Both the position numbers and the translations under genes were made by a program. Positions 7,001 through 17,300 of a stretch of 32,808 bases of DNA are shown piece after piece. The first letter of the stretch is position 1; each line of letters starts with the position of its first letter. The notes below the pieces were generated by a model. The model was not told the origin of the DNA and ran no database searches. It saw only the letters and a program-made list of their open reading frames with translations. The stretch comes from JADJPL01 sp964607915 (GTDB taxonomy: Bacteria; Bacteroidota; Bacteroidia; Chitinophagales; Saprospiraceae): positions 1 through 32,808 of the forward strand of contig CAZSMU010000028.1 of the NCBI GenBank assembly GCA_964607915.1. Direction: 5' to 3'.

Positions 7001-7021
7001 TGAACAAGATGAAATCGTACG

Positions 7022-8881
7022 TTAGTGCGTATCCGGCGACTCGTTCGGGCCTACCGGCTCGATCTGCGGGATGAACTCGCGGCCATCCTTGCCGTAGTCG
7101 TACGGCCAGCGCTGTACCGCAGGGATTTTGCCCGGCCAGTTGCCGTGCCCCGGGTTAATCGGCGTCGTCCACTCCAGCGTAGAAGCCCCCCAAGGGTTTT
7201 TCTCCGTCACCTTGCGGCCTTTCCAGATGCTGTAGAAGAAGTTGACCACCAGGAGCAACTGGAACGCAAACGTAATGATAGCGGCTATCGTGATGAACTT
7301 GTTCAACTCGTCGAAGTGCGAGAAGGACTGGAAGGTGTCGAAGCGATAATACCGGCGCGGTACCCCTGCCATACCCGTGTAGTGCATAGGCCAGAAAATC
7401 AGGTACGCCCCAATCATCGTACCCCAGAAGTGTATTTTGCCCAGGGTCTCGTTCATGAAACGCCCGTACATCTTCGGGAACCAGTGATATACCCCTGCAA
7501 ACATACCGAAGAACGCCGCAATACCCATCACAATATGGAAGTGGGCTACTACGAAATAGGTGTCGTGCAACTGAATGTCAATGGCCGAGTTCCCCAGGAA
7601 AATCCCGGTCAAACCGCCCGAAATGAACATGGACACGAACCCTATGCCGAACAGACTGGCTGCTGTAAAGCGGACATTGCCCCGGTACAGCGTCGCAATC
7701 CAGTTGAATACCTTCACGGCAGACGGAACGGCTATGATCAAGGTGAAGATTACAAAGAAGTTGGAAATGAAGGGATTGACACCCGACATAAACATGTGGT
7801 GCGCCCAAACAATAAACGAAAGGAACGCAATGGCCAACATGGAGTACACCATCGCCTTATACCCGAAAATAGGCTTGCGCGAGTGTACCGACAAGACTTC
7901 CGATACGATGCCCATCGCCGGGAGGATGATGATATATACTTCCGGGTGTCCCAGGAACCAGAACAGGTGCTGATAGAGCACCGGGCTGCCCCCTACGTGA
8001 TCCAGTGCCTTGCCTCCGATGTAGATTTCACTCAGGAAGAAACTCGTTCCCAGGCTGCGGTCACACAGAACCAGGAAGAACCCGGAAGCCAGAACCGGAA
8101 ACGACAACAGGCCGATTATCGCCGTAATGAAAAATGCCCAAATCGTGAGCGGCATACGCCACATGCTCATCCCTTTGGTGCGCAGGTTCAACACCGTAGT
8201 GATATAGTTGATCCCGCCCAACAAGACCGAGACGACAAAGAACACCAGGCTTATCGTCCACAACGTCATCCCGGAGGCAGAGCCCGAGGACGCCTGTGGC
8301 AACAAACTCAAGGGCGGATACGCCGTCCATCCCCCTGAAAATGGCCCCGTACTCAGGAACAGCGAAAAGAACATCACCGTACCCGCCAGGAAGAAGAACC
8401 AGTAAGACATCATGTTCAGCAGCGGGGAAGCCATATCGCGGGCACCCACCTGAAGCGGAATGAGAAGGTTGCTGAACGTACCGCTCAAACCCGCTGTCAA
8501 AACGAAGAACACGATGATGGTGCCGTGCATCGTCACCAGTGCATAGTAAAAGTCCGGCGACAGGGTTCCAATACCCGTATCCGGGTTGACTACAATCCAT
8601 TTGCCCAGCACCGGCTTGAGCCACGCAAGGCTCTCTTCCGGGAAGCCCAGTTGCAAACGGAAAACCAAAGACATCAGGCCACCGACAATCGCCCAGAACA
8701 TCCCGGTAATCAGGAACTGCTTGGCGATGATTTTGTGGTCCTGGCTGAAAATGTAGGTGGTAATGAAGTTCGACTGATACTTGTCGCCGTGATGATGATC
8801 GTGGAAGTGATCATCATAGCCCAGCTCCTCAATCAGTTTTTCTTCATTTGAAACCGTCGGGTTGATCGCTACGTTAGCCAT
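7022..8881 (-). CDS. ctaD: Cytochrome c oxidase subunit I (A-type)
   Basis: This 619-residue catalytic subunit holds heme a, heme a3 and CuB and reduces O2 while pumping protons. Heme a ligands are H119 (MHGT) and H449. The CuB ligands are H312, H361 and H362. The heme a3 ligand is H447. The cross-linked Tyr is Y316 in GHPEVY, and E314 marks the A1 type with a D-channel, whose entrance Asp is D149 in ARDMASP. K390 in PSAVKVFNW is the K-channel Lys. The N-terminus (21-34) is rich in His and Asp (DDHFHDHHHGD). The C-terminus is hydrophilic and ends shortly after the last helix. It lies 39 nt after cox2. Confidence 0.97.
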   Translation of the reverse strand: MANVAINPTVSNEEKLIEELGYDDHFHDHHHGDKYQSNFITTYIFSQDHKIIAKQFLITGMFWAIVGGLMSLVFRLQLGFPEESLAWLKPVLGKWIVVNPDTGIGTLSPDFYYALVTMHGTIIVFFVLTAGLSGTFSNLLIPLQVGARDMASPLLNMMSYWFFFLAGTVMFFSLFLSTGPFSGGWTAYPPLSLLPQASSGSASGMTLWTISLVFFVVSVLLGGINYITTVLNLRTKGMSMWRMPLTIWAFFITAIIGLLSFPVLASGFFLVLCDRSLGTSFFLSEIYIGGKALDHVGGSPVLYQHLFWFLGHPEVYIIILPAMGIVSEVLSVHSRKPIFGYKAMVYSMLAIAFLSFIVWAHHMFMSGVNPFISNFFVIFTLIIAVPSAVKVFNWIATLYRGNVRFTAASLFGIGFVSMFISGGLTGIFLGNSAIDIQLHDTYFVVAHFHIVMGIAAFFGMFAGVYHWFPKMYGRFMNETLGKIHFWGTMIGAYLIFWPMHYTGMAGVPRRYYRFDTFQSFSHFDELNKFITIAAIITFAFQLLLVVNFFYSIWKGRKVTEKNPWGASTLEWTTPINPGHGNWPGKIPAVQRWPYDYGKDGREFIPQIEPVGPNESPDTH

Positions 8882-8920
8882 TCGCTTATGGTTTATGAGT
8901 TGTTGTTCCTTTGAAATTGA

Positions 8921-10060
8921 TTAACGCATGGAAGTAGATTCCGTGGCAGTAGTATCCGTGGCAGCAGGCTGTTGTTCACCTTCGAAGATTCTTCCTTTCC
9001 AGGGGTCGTCTTCTTTTCCGCGCACATTGGAGAAGTAGTAGGACTGCTGCTGGGCCTGCCAGGCATCGTATTCATCCTGCTCTACGATACGCACCAGACG
9101 GCGCATACTGTAGTGCCCTCTTCCACAAAGCTCCGCACACGCGAGTTCGTAGTCAAACACCTCCCAGAGCATCTTCGTCTCCGGGTCTTTCGGGTCGGCA
9201 GGGACATTGTATTCCGGATAGTTGCTGAGCTCCTGCCGATATTCGTCTGTCGTTTTCATCGGAGTGAATACGAAGTAGGTAGGCATACCCGGAACAGCGT
9301 CCATCTTGACCCGGAAGTGGGGAAGGTAAAAGTTATGGAGGACATCCTGCGCCGTGATGCGCACCCGAATTTTCTTTCCTTTCGGAAGTACGATTTCGCC
9401 CGGATGGAAGTCGTCGAGGTTCTTTTCGTCCTTCCAGTTTTGGCCCAGCGGGTTGGTTCCACTGATCAGCTTGAAGTTTTTCTCGCCCAAAAGGCCGTCT
9501 GCACCTGGATAGCGGATATTCCATCCGAACTGGAAGCCCGTCGCCTCTATTTCCAGATAGTCTTCCTCATCCGTCAGGTCGGCCATCACCGTATTCCAGG
9601 CGTCCAGGCCACTGACGACCAGGAAGGTCATAACTATGGCCGGGATAATGGTCCAGATGACTTCAAGACGGTCGTTGTGGGAGATGAACGCTGCCGTTTC
9701 TCCCCTGCGCGCCCGGTATTTGAACGCAAAGTAGAACAACATGATCTGGGTAGCGACAAAGACGATACCCGTTACGAAGAGAGTCCACTTGAAGAGCCTG
9801 TCCAGCTCGCCCCCGTGCTCGGAGGCCGAAGCGTGCGGGCCAAAGCCCAGCATCCAGTTTTTATAATACGCCCCGGATACCACGACCCCTGCCAGGAAAA
9901 CAACCATAAAGAGGATCATATACCCCGCCTGCCGGCGGTTGATAATATCCTGCATTTCCTCCTCGCCGCGGATTTTTGTGGCCAGTTCCGAGACCTTTCC
10001 TATCTGAATCGCAATGACGGTGATAAGAACGACACTGAGAAGAATGAGTAAAGCAGTCAT
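8921..10060 (-). CDS. ctaC: Cytochrome c oxidase subunit II (CuA)
   Basis: This 379-residue subunit II receives electrons at the binuclear CuA site. The CuA ligands are complete: H242 in DVLHNFYLP, then C308, E310, C312, H316 and M319 in CAELCGRGHYSM. There are three hydrophobic segments, residues 1-20, about 49-66 and about 88-110, with a fourth near 135-152, more than the two of the classical subunit, as often seen in Bacteroidota. The stretch between H242 and C308 is longer than in Paracoccus (66 against about 35 residues). There is no C-terminal cytochrome c domain, so electrons must come from ActA/ActE or a separate cytochrome. The last 25 residues are low-complexity (Thr/Ala/Gln). Confidence 0.96.
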   Translation of the reverse strand: MTALLILLSVVLITVIAIQIGKVSELATKIRGEEEMQDIINRRQAGYMILFMVVFLAGVVVSGAYYKNWMLGFGPHASASEHGGELDRLFKWTLFVTGIVFVATQIMLFYFAFKYRARRGETAAFISHNDRLEVIWTIIPAIVMTFLVVSGLDAWNTVMADLTDEEDYLEIEATGFQFGWNIRYPGADGLLGEKNFKLISGTNPLGQNWKDEKNLDDFHPGEIVLPKGKKIRVRITAQDVLHNFYLPHFRVKMDAVPGMPTYFVFTPMKTTDEYRQELSNYPEYNVPADPKDPETKMLWEVFDYELACAELCGRGHYSMRRLVRIVEQDEYDAWQAQQQSYYFSNVRGKEDDPWKGRIFEGEQQPAATDTTATESTSMR

Positions 10061-10118
10061 GCTTGTGTTGTGTTTATTGGTTTCTATTCAATATGTCCAA
10101 TATATAAATGGCATGTAC

Positions 10119-11426
10119 TCAATGATGCCCGTGCGCGTCGTCTGCAAATGGCCACACCTGATGGTGTTCAGACTCGGCCATGTACGGATCTTTTTGAGGC
10201 ACCAGAGCAGCTTTCTCTAAGCGGGTCAGGATGAAGTACAAAAAGAAGGCCAGAAAGCCCAACATAGTGCCCAACTCCAAAAGACCGGGAATCGTGAATC
10301 CTGCCGCAAACCCCAGAGCATGCTCCGCGCCGTGTTCTGCACCATGGCCTCCCGCGTGGTGCGCCAATGCTTCCATAGCGGTGTGGCGAGCCCCCGGCTT
10401 GACCATCTGGAAGAAATCCACCCAGTGGCCGAGGAAGGTGATGACCGCAGCCGTAGCCACGATACCGTTTTTGCGTTTGGAGTCGTTCCGCAATAGAACG
10501 AAGAAGGGTATCACAAAGTTCAGAACCAGGTTGCCGTAGAACAACACGGGATAGTTATGCATGCGCTCATAGAAGTAAACCGTCTCCTCCCCTACGTTTG
10601 CATACCAGATCAACATGAACTGAGAGAACCAAAGATAGGTCCAGAACACGCTGAACGCGAAGAGGAACTTACCCAAATCGTGAAAATGATTCCCCGTGAT
10701 ATTCCCAAAGTACCCCTGCCCTTTCAGGTATTGCAGCAACAATATGGTGAGGGCCATGGCCGATACAAACCAGCTCGCTCCCGTGTACCAGGCGTACATA
10801 GTGCTGTACCAGTGCGAATCCAGCGACATCAGCCACTGCCAAACCATAGCAGCACTTGAGAAACCCGCAATCGGGAGGAAGATTGCCGACCAGGTGCGGA
10901 TGGAGCGGTGGATGGAGAAATTGTCGGCCAGGCCTTTGCCCATCGTATCTTCAGATACCGACAGATTTCTGATTTTCAGCGCGAAATAAATCCAGGTGCC
11001 CACGATGGCGAAGGTGCCCAGCGTGTACCAAACGGGGTTCAAAAACCCTGACTTGCCCGTCAGTACCGCGTCTTTAGCTACCTCCTCGCCATCTGCCCAG
11101 TGGTATAGGTGGTGGAAATGCCCCCACACCCCTAATATGATCGGAATGAAAAGGATGAGGCCGGGAATGAGAAACAGGGAAAACGCTTCCCAGACGCGCT
11201 TCATCCCTACGTACCAACCCGCCCAGGCGGTCGTGAAGGCCGCCATGATGAACAGGGATATAAAGGCGATACCCGTGAAGAATACCGTATTGTGCAAGTA
11301 GTTGGTCCAAAACCGGGTATGCAGCGCGTCGTCGCCGACGAACGTGATGACCATGCACAACACCCCTAACGCCATGAATCCGAAGAGGACGTTTTTTTGT
11401 TTGGACTGCAGGGTAAACTGATTCAT
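10119..11426 (-). CDS. actF: ACIII subunit ActF (quinol:cytochrome c oxidoreductase membrane subunit)
   Basis: This 435-residue polytopic protein has about ten hydrophobic segments. It matches the ActF subunit of alternative complex III, an NrfD-related membrane protein that packs beside ActC. Recognisable parts are YLHNTVFFTGIAFISLF near the N-terminus, VWGHFHHLYHWAD and WYTLGTFAIVG. A His-rich hydrophilic insert (HHAGGHGAEHGAEHALGF, around 350-370) lies before the last long helix, and the tail ends HHQVWPFADDAHGHH. The gene is the last of the six act genes, 39 nt after actE and 58 nt before cox2, so the complex and the oxidase are probably made from one transcript. Confidence 0.9.
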   Translation of the reverse strand: MNQFTLQSKQKNVLFGFMALGVLCMVITFVGDDALHTRFWTNYLHNTVFFTGIAFISLFIMAAFTTAWAGWYVGMKRVWEAFSLFLIPGLILFIPIILGVWGHFHHLYHWADGEEVAKDAVLTGKSGFLNPVWYTLGTFAIVGTWIYFALKIRNLSVSEDTMGKGLADNFSIHRSIRTWSAIFLPIAGFSSAAMVWQWLMSLDSHWYSTMYAWYTGASWFVSAMALTILLLQYLKGQGYFGNITGNHFHDLGKFLFAFSVFWTYLWFSQFMLIWYANVGEETVYFYERMHNYPVLFYGNLVLNFVIPFFVLLRNDSKRKNGIVATAAVITFLGHWVDFFQMVKPGARHTAMEALAHHAGGHGAEHGAEHALGFAAGFTIPGLLELGTMLGFLAFFLYFILTRLEKAALVPQKDPYMAESEHHQVWPFADDAHGHH

Positions 11427-11465
11427 TATGTTTCCTTTAATAGCTGAACAAATGGATGGAGGCCC

Positions 11466-12347
11466 TTATTTACCGGAGCCTGCCGGAGGTGCATCGTCCG
11501 TAGCAGGAGCGGCTTTCACCAGCTTCGCTTTGGGCACGCCGAATTCCGGGTTGAAACTGTTGTCTTGTTCGTTGTACACCGCTTTCTTACTTTCAGCCTG
11601 CAGGGAGCGGATATAGTGGATTACCTGCCAGCGCTCCTCAAAGCTGAGTTTGTCGGCATAGGCTCCCATCGCGTTTTTCCCATACATGACCGCGTGGTAG
11701 AAGCGCCCGTTGGAAGCCAGCAGGAACGTATCCAACATCAGGTTTGCGGGTGCTGCTGGGTACTTGCCCCCAGGATCCCCCGCTGCCGGATTGGGGTCGC
11801 GGACCAGATACCCGCCACCATCGCCTTTTTCTCCGTGGCAAATGGCACAGTTGATCGTATATAACTCTTTTCCTTTCGCCAGACCGGCTTCCGTGATGGG
11901 GAAAGGATTGCTGCGGATGTCCCGCGTGGCGCGGCTACGCTCTTCCTCCGAATCGCCGTAGTAGTACGGCACGCGACCGTTCAGGGGGGTAGAGATGGCA
12001 TTGACGGCGTTCTTGCCGTGCAAAACGTCCATCATCGCCGCCTGGCCAGCCGGATCGGAATGGTATAAGCCCACATAGCCGCGGGGGATTGTACCCGAGA
12101 CCGGCATACGGGGCATGGCGAGTTCTTTCTTGGAGAAAGTGGAGGCATCGTCCCAAGTGTTCCGGTTGTACACCTGATACGCCTGGACTTCATACGCAAT
12201 GGAATGCGCCATATCCGGCATATACTCGTGGCCGGGGTTATCCCCGCTGGACGGAGAGCAGGCATTGAGCAATGCGATGGCGACGATGGCAAATACGATA
12301 TGTTTCATCTGATTTTTCATACGCTGACGGGTTTTGACCACGGTCAT
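11466..12347 (-). CDS. actE: ACIII subunit ActE, monoheme cytochrome c lipoprotein
   Basis: This 293-residue (longest start) lipoprotein cytochrome has the lipobox LLNAC, with C30 as the lipidated Cys. One heme c site, CAICH (167-171), is followed by a Gly-rich loop, and M227 in YGKNAMGAYA is the likely axial Met. ActE docks on ActA/ActB in the periplasm and is an exit point for electrons. The ATG at 12347 shares one base with the actD stop codon (TAATG), which suggests coupled translation; ATGs at 12320 or 12308 would give more usual signal peptides (MKHIVFAIVAIALLNAC from the latter), so the start is uncertain. The C-terminus is Pro/Ala-rich. Confidence 0.93.
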   Translation of the reverse strand: MTVVKTRQRMKNQMKHIVFAIVAIALLNACSPSSGDNPGHEYMPDMAHSIAYEVQAYQVYNRNTWDDASTFSKKELAMPRMPVSGTIPRGYVGLYHSDPAGQAAMMDVLHGKNAVNAISTPLNGRVPYYYGDSEEERSRATRDIRSNPFPITEAGLAKGKELYTINCAICHGEKGDGGGYLVRDPNPAAGDPGGKYPAAPANLMLDTFLLASNGRFYHAVMYGKNAMGAYADKLSFEERWQVIHYIRSLQAESKKAVYNEQDNSFNPEFGVPKAKLVKAAPATDDAPPAGSGK

Positions 12348-12877
12348 TAGAGCTGTTTGGAATTTACTTCAGAAGCGCCGCTCCCTTCGAGGAACTGCTT
12401 CAAGCGACTCACCTCGCTGCTGTCGGCATCGCTGACATCAAAAGCAAGGCAGAACTTATCATCCGTGATGCGGTCATCCAGCACCGGGTTCGTCACCCCA
12501 GGCCCCATCCCGTTGATCGTGAAAAACGTCACCACCATACCCACCGAGGCGAACAGGACGGTCAGCTCAAAGGTGATGGGGATGAAAGACGGTACAGACC
12601 AGTATGGCTTACCCCCGAAGATGATCGGCCAGTCCCGGGTAAAGATCCAGGTCATTGCCAGGAAGCCGGTCAGCGCCCCGATGGCCCCGTAAATGAACCC
12701 TGCGATATGGATACGGCTCTCCGACAAGTGCATGGCTTCGTCCAGGCCATGTACGGGGAAAGGCGTATAAACGTCCATGATGTCCAGGTGCTCGTCGTGT
12801 GCCTTGTGTACGGCGTGCAGGAGTTGCGACTCGTCGTCGTAGAGTCCAAAGAGCACTTCTTTATTCGATGTTTTCAT
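12347..12877 (-). CDS. actD: ACIII subunit ActD (DUF3341)
   Basis: This 176-residue protein has two membrane helices (about 57-80 and 99-122) and a cytoplasmic N-terminal ACT-like part with VLFGLYDDESQLLHAVHKA. It matches DUF3341, the ActD subunit of alternative complex III. The family motif YTPFPVHGLDEAM is at 38-50. It carries no cofactor; in the solved ACIII complexes it braces ActC. The C-terminal ligand-free domain contains FCLAFDVSDADSSEVSRLKQFL. It starts 37 nt after actC and overlaps actE by one base. Confidence 0.92.
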   Translation of the reverse strand: MKTSNKEVLFGLYDDESQLLHAVHKAHDEHLDIMDVYTPFPVHGLDEAMHLSESRIHIAGFIYGAIGALTGFLAMTWIFTRDWPIIFGGKPYWSVPSFIPITFELTVLFASVGMVVTFFTINGMGPGVTNPVLDDRITDDKFCLAFDVSDADSSEVSRLKQFLEGSGASEVNSKQL

Positions 12878-12914
12878 CTGCCTGAGTTATCTGATTTGAG
12901 ATCAGTTCTTCTCC

Positions 12915-14330
12915 TTAATGTTTATCTTCATGTGCATGCTCGGCCTCTTTTCTGCGGGCCACTTCGGTACCGCTGTACTGGTCACCGGCTACTTTCAGGA
13001 TGCTCTTCACTTCCGCTACTGCGACAACCGGTGCCACGCGCGTAAAGATGAGGTAGAGCGTAGAAAACAACCCAAGCGTACCGATGAACAGGCAGACCTC
13101 TACCCAGCTTGCCGAGTAGTAACTCCAGCTGGAGGGCAAGTAATCGCGGGCCAGCGTAGAAGCGATGATTACAAAGCGCTCGAACCACATCCCGATATTT
13201 ACGAAAATGGACATCACGAAGGTCCAGTAAATGCTGCGGCGCATCTTGCGGCTCCAGAACAACTGGGGCGAAAGCACGTTACACGACATCATGCCGATGT
13301 ACGACCAGAAATACGGCCCCATCACCCGGTTGTAGAACGCGTATTGCTCATAGATATACCCGGAGTACCAGGCGATGAACAACTCGGTCAGATAGGCTAC
13401 CCCTACGATAGTACCCGTGACCAGAATGACCTTATTCATGCTGTCGATGTGTTCCAGCGTGATGTAGTCTTCCAGATGCAACACCTTTCGCGTGATGACC
13501 ATCAGCGTCTGTACCATGGCGAAGCCGGAAAAGATAGCCCCGGCGACGAAATAGGGAGGGAAAATCGTCGTGTGCCAGCCGGGAATCACCGAGGTGGCAA
13601 AGTCGAAAGATACGATGGTGTGTACAGAGAGCACCAGGGGCGTTGCCAGGCCCGCCAAAATCAGGGAGAGGCTCTCAAAGCGCTGCCAGTGCTTGGCAGA
13701 ACCCGTCCAGCCAAAGGACAGGAAGTTATAGATTTTTTTGCGCACCCCTTTGGCGCGGTCCCGCACCGTGGCGAAGTCAGGCACCAGGCCGGAATACCAG
13801 AAGAGCAGGGATACCGTGAAGTACGTAGAGATGGCAAATACGTCCCAAAGGAGCGGGGAGTTGAAGTTTACCCACAGCGGGCCCCGCGTATTCGGGTAGG
13901 GAAAGATAAAGAAGCCGAGCCACAAGCGCCCCATGTGGATGAGGGGGAACTGCCCGGCGCACATGACGGCGAAAATCGTCATGGCCTCGGCGGCACGGTT
14001 TACCCCGGTGCGCCAGCGTTGGCGGAACAGCAGCAGGATGGCTGAAATCAGCGTACCTGCGTGGCCGATACCGACCCACCAGACGAAGTTGGTGATGTCC
14101 CAGCCCCAGTTGATGGTGCGGTTGAGGTGCCAGGAACCAATGCCCATCCAGATGGTCCAGGTCACGCTGAACACATAGAGGGCGAGTGCGGCAACCGCGA
14201 AGATGAATGCAATCACCCATGCTTTACTGGGCGTCCGCTCGGTAGGCCCACAGATATCTTCCGTGATATCGTGGTAGCTTTTGCCCCCGGTGATTAATGG
14301 TTCTCGAATTGCAGAAACTGCAGCGCTCAT
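12915..14330 (-). CDS. actC: ACIII subunit ActC (NrfD/PsrC-like quinol-binding membrane protein)
   Basis: This 471-residue NrfD-family protein has about ten membrane helices. The motifs WGWDITNFVWWVGIGHAGTLISAIL and RWRTGVNRAAEAM are those of ActC, which with ActB forms the menaquinol oxidation site and probably a proton path. The N-terminus faces the cytoplasm and begins with a hydrophilic stretch. The C-terminus is short and His-rich (EAEHAHEDKH). It starts 51 nt after actB. No defect is seen. Identification rests on the motifs and the order of the act genes. Confidence 0.93.
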   Translation of the reverse strand: MSAAVSAIREPLITGGKSYHDITEDICGPTERTPSKAWVIAFIFAVAALALYVFSVTWTIWMGIGSWHLNRTINWGWDITNFVWWVGIGHAGTLISAILLLFRQRWRTGVNRAAEAMTIFAVMCAGQFPLIHMGRLWLGFFIFPYPNTRGPLWVNFNSPLLWDVFAISTYFTVSLLFWYSGLVPDFATVRDRAKGVRKKIYNFLSFGWTGSAKHWQRFESLSLILAGLATPLVLSVHTIVSFDFATSVIPGWHTTIFPPYFVAGAIFSGFAMVQTLMVITRKVLHLEDYITLEHIDSMNKVILVTGTIVGVAYLTELFIAWYSGYIYEQYAFYNRVMGPYFWSYIGMMSCNVLSPQLFWSRKMRRSIYWTFVMSIFVNIGMWFERFVIIASTLARDYLPSSWSYYSASWVEVCLFIGTLGLFSTLYLIFTRVAPVVAVAEVKSILKVAGDQYSGTEVARRKEAEHAHEDKH

Positions 14331-14381
14331 ACGTTATGGATTTAGGAACCCGTCTGAAAGCAGGCTCGCTTGTTCTATAAA

Positions 14382-17300
14382 TTATGCATCCAACTTTTCG
14401 TCGCGATTGACCACCTTGGCCTGATAGCTTACGGAAGATTGTACGTTGATTTCTTCGAGTACGATGTAGTTCAGCGGGTTTTCCAGGCGCTTCGACAAGG
14501 TATTGCTCTTCTCGTTGCGGTCGCCGAAGACGATTGCCCCCGTCGGACAGGCCGTCTGGCAAGCTGTTTTTACATCGGTCTCCTGGAGCATGCGCCCTTC
14601 GCGCTTCGCCGTGAGCTTACCCTCCTGGATACGCTGTACACAGAAACTGCACTTTTCGATGACACCCCTCGAGCGAACTGTCACGTCGGGATTGAGTACC
14701 ATCCGCACCAGGTTATCCGCCATGTACGGGATATCCAGGTCGGAAACCACTGGATTCTCGTTGATGCCGAAGAGGTCGGCAGTCGTATAATCCAGCCAGT
14801 TGAAGCGGCGCACCTTGTACGGACAGTTGTTGGCGCAGTAGCGGGTACCGATACAGCGGTTGTAGGTCATCTGGTTCAAGCCTTCCGAGCTGTGCGGAGT
14901 AGCCGCCACCGGACACACGTTCTCGCAGGGCGCGTTGTCGCAGTGCTGACACATCATAGGCTGGTATACCACGTTCGGGTTTTCGTAATCCCCGAAGAAG
15001 TAGCGGTCGATGCGCAACCAGGCCATCTCATGGTGGCGGGCAACTTCGTACTTGCCCACTACAGGGACGTTGTTCTCTGCGGTACAGGCAATCTGGCAAG
15101 CGCCACAGCCGATACAGGCGTTGAGATCCACGTGCATGGCCCACCAGTGGCCCTGGCTGTAAATGTTGGCTACGTACTCGTCGAAGGGGTACAGCGTGTT
15201 CTTATTCAGCTCTGCCGCCTCTCCCCTTCTCTCTTTGATTTTCTCCTTCAGCTCCGGCAACTCGTCGAGGTTGCCTTTGAAGATGATGGAGCGATCCACG
15301 ATACCCCCCTGATAGCCGGCACCGAGCGTCATCGCGGTCTTTTCGTCCACGTTGATAGTCTCCCCGCTTTTGGGGTCTTTGCCCGTGACCCCCATCGAGT
15401 GGTGGTACTGTACACAGGCGAACCACTTCTCGTCCTCGACCGGATCCGAGACGCTAACTTGGGTAGCGTAGTATTGCGTATTTTTATTCTCGTCTATGGT
15501 GCAGAATGGGAATACGTTGGCTCCTACCTGATTGCCCACTGCTTTGCCCACCGAGCCGGCCACTTCGCGGCCATACCCCAGGGCCAGGGAGACGGTATCG
15601 CGGGGCTGGCCAAACTGGCGCACGGCCGTGACCTGTACCGTCTGCTTGCCAACCGTTACTTCTACGATATCGGCATGGCCGTACGCTTCGCGCTGATTGA
15701 GGTCTTTGAAGGACTTGATTTTATTGCCCCCTTCCCACATGACCGGCACGGCCAGGTAGTTGCCCCATGCCGTGCGGGCAATCGGGTCGGGAAGTTCCTG
15801 GAGCCAAGGGTTGTTGGCGTATTGCCCGGCGCCCATGTTGACGGTTTCGAAGAAACTGATCTCCAGTTCGCTCTTAGAGGGCTTGCTCACTTTGGAAGCT
15901 GCCATTTGCACATCTCCGCCGAAGTCGAACTGGGGGAAAGCAGTCTGCGGCACCTCAAACACCCCGTCGTGCAGGGTGCTGTCCCAGAAAGCCTGGAACG
16001 TGGCGAAGCGGTTTTGACGGGGGAACATCTCCGCTTCCCAGAGTGCGCGCAGATAGTCGAACATAGGCTGTTCCGAATCTGCGTTGAGCTTTTCGCTCTG
16101 CGCCCAGGAGAGCAGGGAGATCTCCGTCTGGCGCGTATTGAACAAGGGCGCGATTGTAGGCTGAAGCAGGCTGTAGTGGTTAGCCTTAGGCTGTGCGTCG
16201 CCCCAACTCTCCAACCAGTGGTGCGTGGGAGCCATGTAGTCACAAACCAGTGCCGTCTCGTTGGGAGTCCCCGACAAGGATACCTTCACTCCAACTTTCG
16301 CCAGTGCCTTTTTGAAATCTTCTGCATTGGGCAAATCCCAGGCCGGGTTGGCTCCATCAAAGAAGAAGACCGCATCTACCTGGCCGGCTGCCATTTCCCC
16401 GATCAGGCCCTGGATTTTTTTGTCTATGCCCTGGCGCTGTACAGAGGCGTTGGCAAAGCTGAGCGTATTGCCATAGTTGTCCAGCATGATGTTGATGGCA
16501 TTCACCAGCACCTGTTCGCCCAGGTTGTTGGAGCCTGAAACGACCAGGGATTGCCCCTTGTGGTCTGCCAGTTTCCGGGCGGCTTTCGCAATTTTCGAGG
16601 CTTTGTCTGCCGGGAGTGCCGGGCCATTGACTGCCGCGCCCCCTGTGAGTTTAGCTATCTCGTTGTACATGGCCACGATAGCCGCGCCCATTTCAGAAGG
16701 CTTGATCAGGATGCGGTTGTCTGCGTTAGAGCCCGTCAGGCTCATATGGCTTTCCACCTGGATGTGCTGCGACATTTTGGCCTTCGTGACATCGTCAATT
16801 CTGCGGTTTTTGACATACTGGGCCGCATACTCCACCGGCGATACCCAGGTGCCCAGGAAGTCTGCATCAAAACTGACGATGACCATGGCCTTGTCGAACT
16901 CGTAGGAGGGTATGACGGCCTGGGCGAAGCAGAGCTCGTTGGCTTCCAACAAAGCGGAGCTGGACACCGCGTCGTACGAAATAAGTTCCGCATTCGGGAA
17001 CTTCGCTTTGAAGTCCGCTATAGCCTGCTTGGTAGCCGGGCTGAGGATGGTGTTGGCTACAAGCCGGATGCGGCTTTCCGGTTTGAGTTTGCCCATCAGG
17101 GCTTTGTCCAGCTTAGCCCAGGCTGCGGCCTTATCTCCTTTGAATACGCTGATTTTGCCTCCTTTCACCTCGGCGGGGCCGCCGATGCGGCTGGTGTCGT
17201 ACAGGCTGAGTACCGAGGCCTGCGCACGGGCGCTTGTACCGCCTTTTGTCACACTGGACAGCGAGTTGCCCTCGATTTTGATGGGGCGACCTTCGCGGGT

